Positions 4,600 through 5,317 of a DNA stretch of 5,317 bases are shown piece by piece. The DNA is from an uncultured Acidimicrobiia bacterium (GTDB taxonomy: Bacteria; Actinomycetota; Acidimicrobiia; Spongiisociales; UBA5794): contig CAJWGC010000087.1 of NCBI GenBank assembly GCA_913031525.1, positions 1-5,317 of the forward strand, in the 5' to 3' direction. Within the stretch, counting starts at the first letter, position 1. Each line of letters starts with the position of its first letter. A program made the position numbers and the translations under genes. The notes beneath the pieces are model-generated. The model had not been told where the DNA came from. It ran no database searches and saw only the letters and a program-made list of their open reading frames with translations.

Positions 4600-5317
4600 A
4601 TGAGCGCGTCCGATCCTGTTGATCTGCGCGTTCCTGGACTCCACTGGAGATGGTTTGGTATTGCCTCTGGCTGTCTCGTTGCCGCTGTTCTACTAGGTGT
4701 GATATTGGGTCCCGCAAATTTAGCGCCGTGGCAGGTCGTTCGGGAATTGCTCGGTTCGATATTTTTCATATCAGACGCGTCGAGTCTTACTTCTACTGAA
4801 CAGACGATCTTATGGGATCTGAGACTTCCCCGTGTGGTGCTTGGCGGCCTTGTCGGTGCGATGCTATCGCTGGCGGGGGCCTCCTACCAGGGTGTGTTCC
4901 GAAATCCACTCGCGGATCCTTACCTTCTCGGAATCGCTGCTGGTGCTGGCTTGGGCGCCACTTTTGTGATGGTTAACGTTTCGTCGCCTTCAGCGATATT
5001 GTTGCCTTTCGCTGCATTCGTAGGAGCGATTTCGGCAGTTGCCCTTGCCTATCTTGTAGGGCGATCCGTAGGCGGTCGTTCCTCTCTTACTCTGGTATTG
5101 GCTGGGGTAGCAGTGGCGGCGTTTCTCACGGCGCTGCAAACCTATTTGCAGCAGCGGAATACGGAGACAATTCGTCAGGTGTACTCGTGGATTCTCGGGA
5201 GGCTTTCTACTACGGGATGGAGCGATGTCACATTACTTCTACCGTATGTCGCGATCTGCGCGATGGTCTTGCTCTTTCATCGTCGTTTTCTTGACGTGAT
5301 GTCGGTGGGAGATGTAG
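4600..5317 (+). CDS. btuC: Cobalamin ABC transporter permease, FecCD/BtuC family (3' end outside window)
   Basis: Membrane permease subunit forming the B12 translocation path with a BtuD-type ATPase. ATG 4600 follows the btuF stop TGA (4597-4599) with no base between, so translation is probably coupled; no strong separate ribosome site is seen. The 239 visible residues contain the family signatures LRLPRVVLGGLVGAMLSLAG (74-93), YQGVFRNPLADPYLLGIAAG (96-115), the LAGVAV helix (167-172) and WILGRLSTTGWSDV (197-210). Hydrophobic segments lie at about 19-38, 79-100, 108-127, 131-154, 162-183 and 211-226. Family members have about 330 residues, so roughly the last quarter is missing, including most of the region that contacts the ATPase; the visible end, MSVGDV, is where that region begins. 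The substrate is assigned from the btuF neighbour and the riboswitch. Confidence 0.93.
   Translation, partial: MSASDPVDLRVPGLHWRWFGIASGCLVAAVLLGVILGPANLAPWQVVRELLGSIFFISDASSLTSTEQTILWDLRLPRVVLGGLVGAMLSLAGASYQGVFRNPLADPYLLGIAAGAGLGATFVMVNVSSPSAILLPFAAFVGAISAVALAYLVGRSVGGRSSLTLVLAGVAVAAFLTALQTYLQQRNTETIRQVYSWILGRLSTTGWSDVTLLLPYVAICAMVLLFHRRFLDVMSVGDV

Noticed and set aside
4339..4769. Minus-strand open frames across the btuF-btuC junction
   Set aside because: Both plus-strand genes are clear family members here; the antisense products resemble nothing and overlap each other in several frames.

Overview
The window is bacterial, ordinary chromosomal-looking DNA with every supported gene on the + strand. 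It carries the end of a large repetitive secreted or surface protein, a stand-alone aspartate carbamoyltransferase gene (pyrB), and the start of a riboswitch-controlled vitamin B12 uptake operon (btuF, btuC). The source organism cannot be named from the sequence. The B12-binding protein has a lipobox, which fits a cell that tethers binding proteins to its membrane (monoderm-like), but this is weak evidence. No tRNA, rRNA, CRISPR array, insertion sequence or phage gene was seen.

Region 1 (1-2163): the 3' part of one long open frame that begins before the window. It is built from four copies of a ~125-residue module (the first cut by the window edge), with two SbsA/Big_5-type Ig-like domains between copies 1 and 2 and a short Ser-Asp linker between copies 2 and 3. 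Every cysteine in the visible protein lies at one of two fixed positions of the module, which suggests a disulfide-stabilised extracellular domain.

Region 2 (2164-2419): intergenic. It holds a 14-codon reading frame with a good Shine-Dalgarno that resembles the first residues of DegT/DnrJ/EryC1/StrS aminotransferases (perhaps a gene remnant), a plausible sigma70-type promoter, a strong intrinsic terminator and, touching it, a perfect 16-bp palindrome. The promoter-like sequence lies upstream of the terminator, so the terminator may end the surface-protein transcript, attenuate pyrB, or both.

Region 3 (2420-3397): pyrB, complete, with all recognisable catalytic residues. It resembles the ATCase domain of animal CAD in several stretches; no pyrI, pyrC or carA/B is adjacent.

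Region 4 (3398-5317): a promoter candidate, a compact cobalamin riboswitch, a hairpin that would bury the btuF Shine-Dalgarno, the lipoprotein gene btuF, and directly abutting it btuC, which runs off the window. The logic is B12-repressed production of a B12 importer: BtuF captures corrinoid and hands it to the BtuC permease; an ATPase (BtuD) would be expected just downstream.
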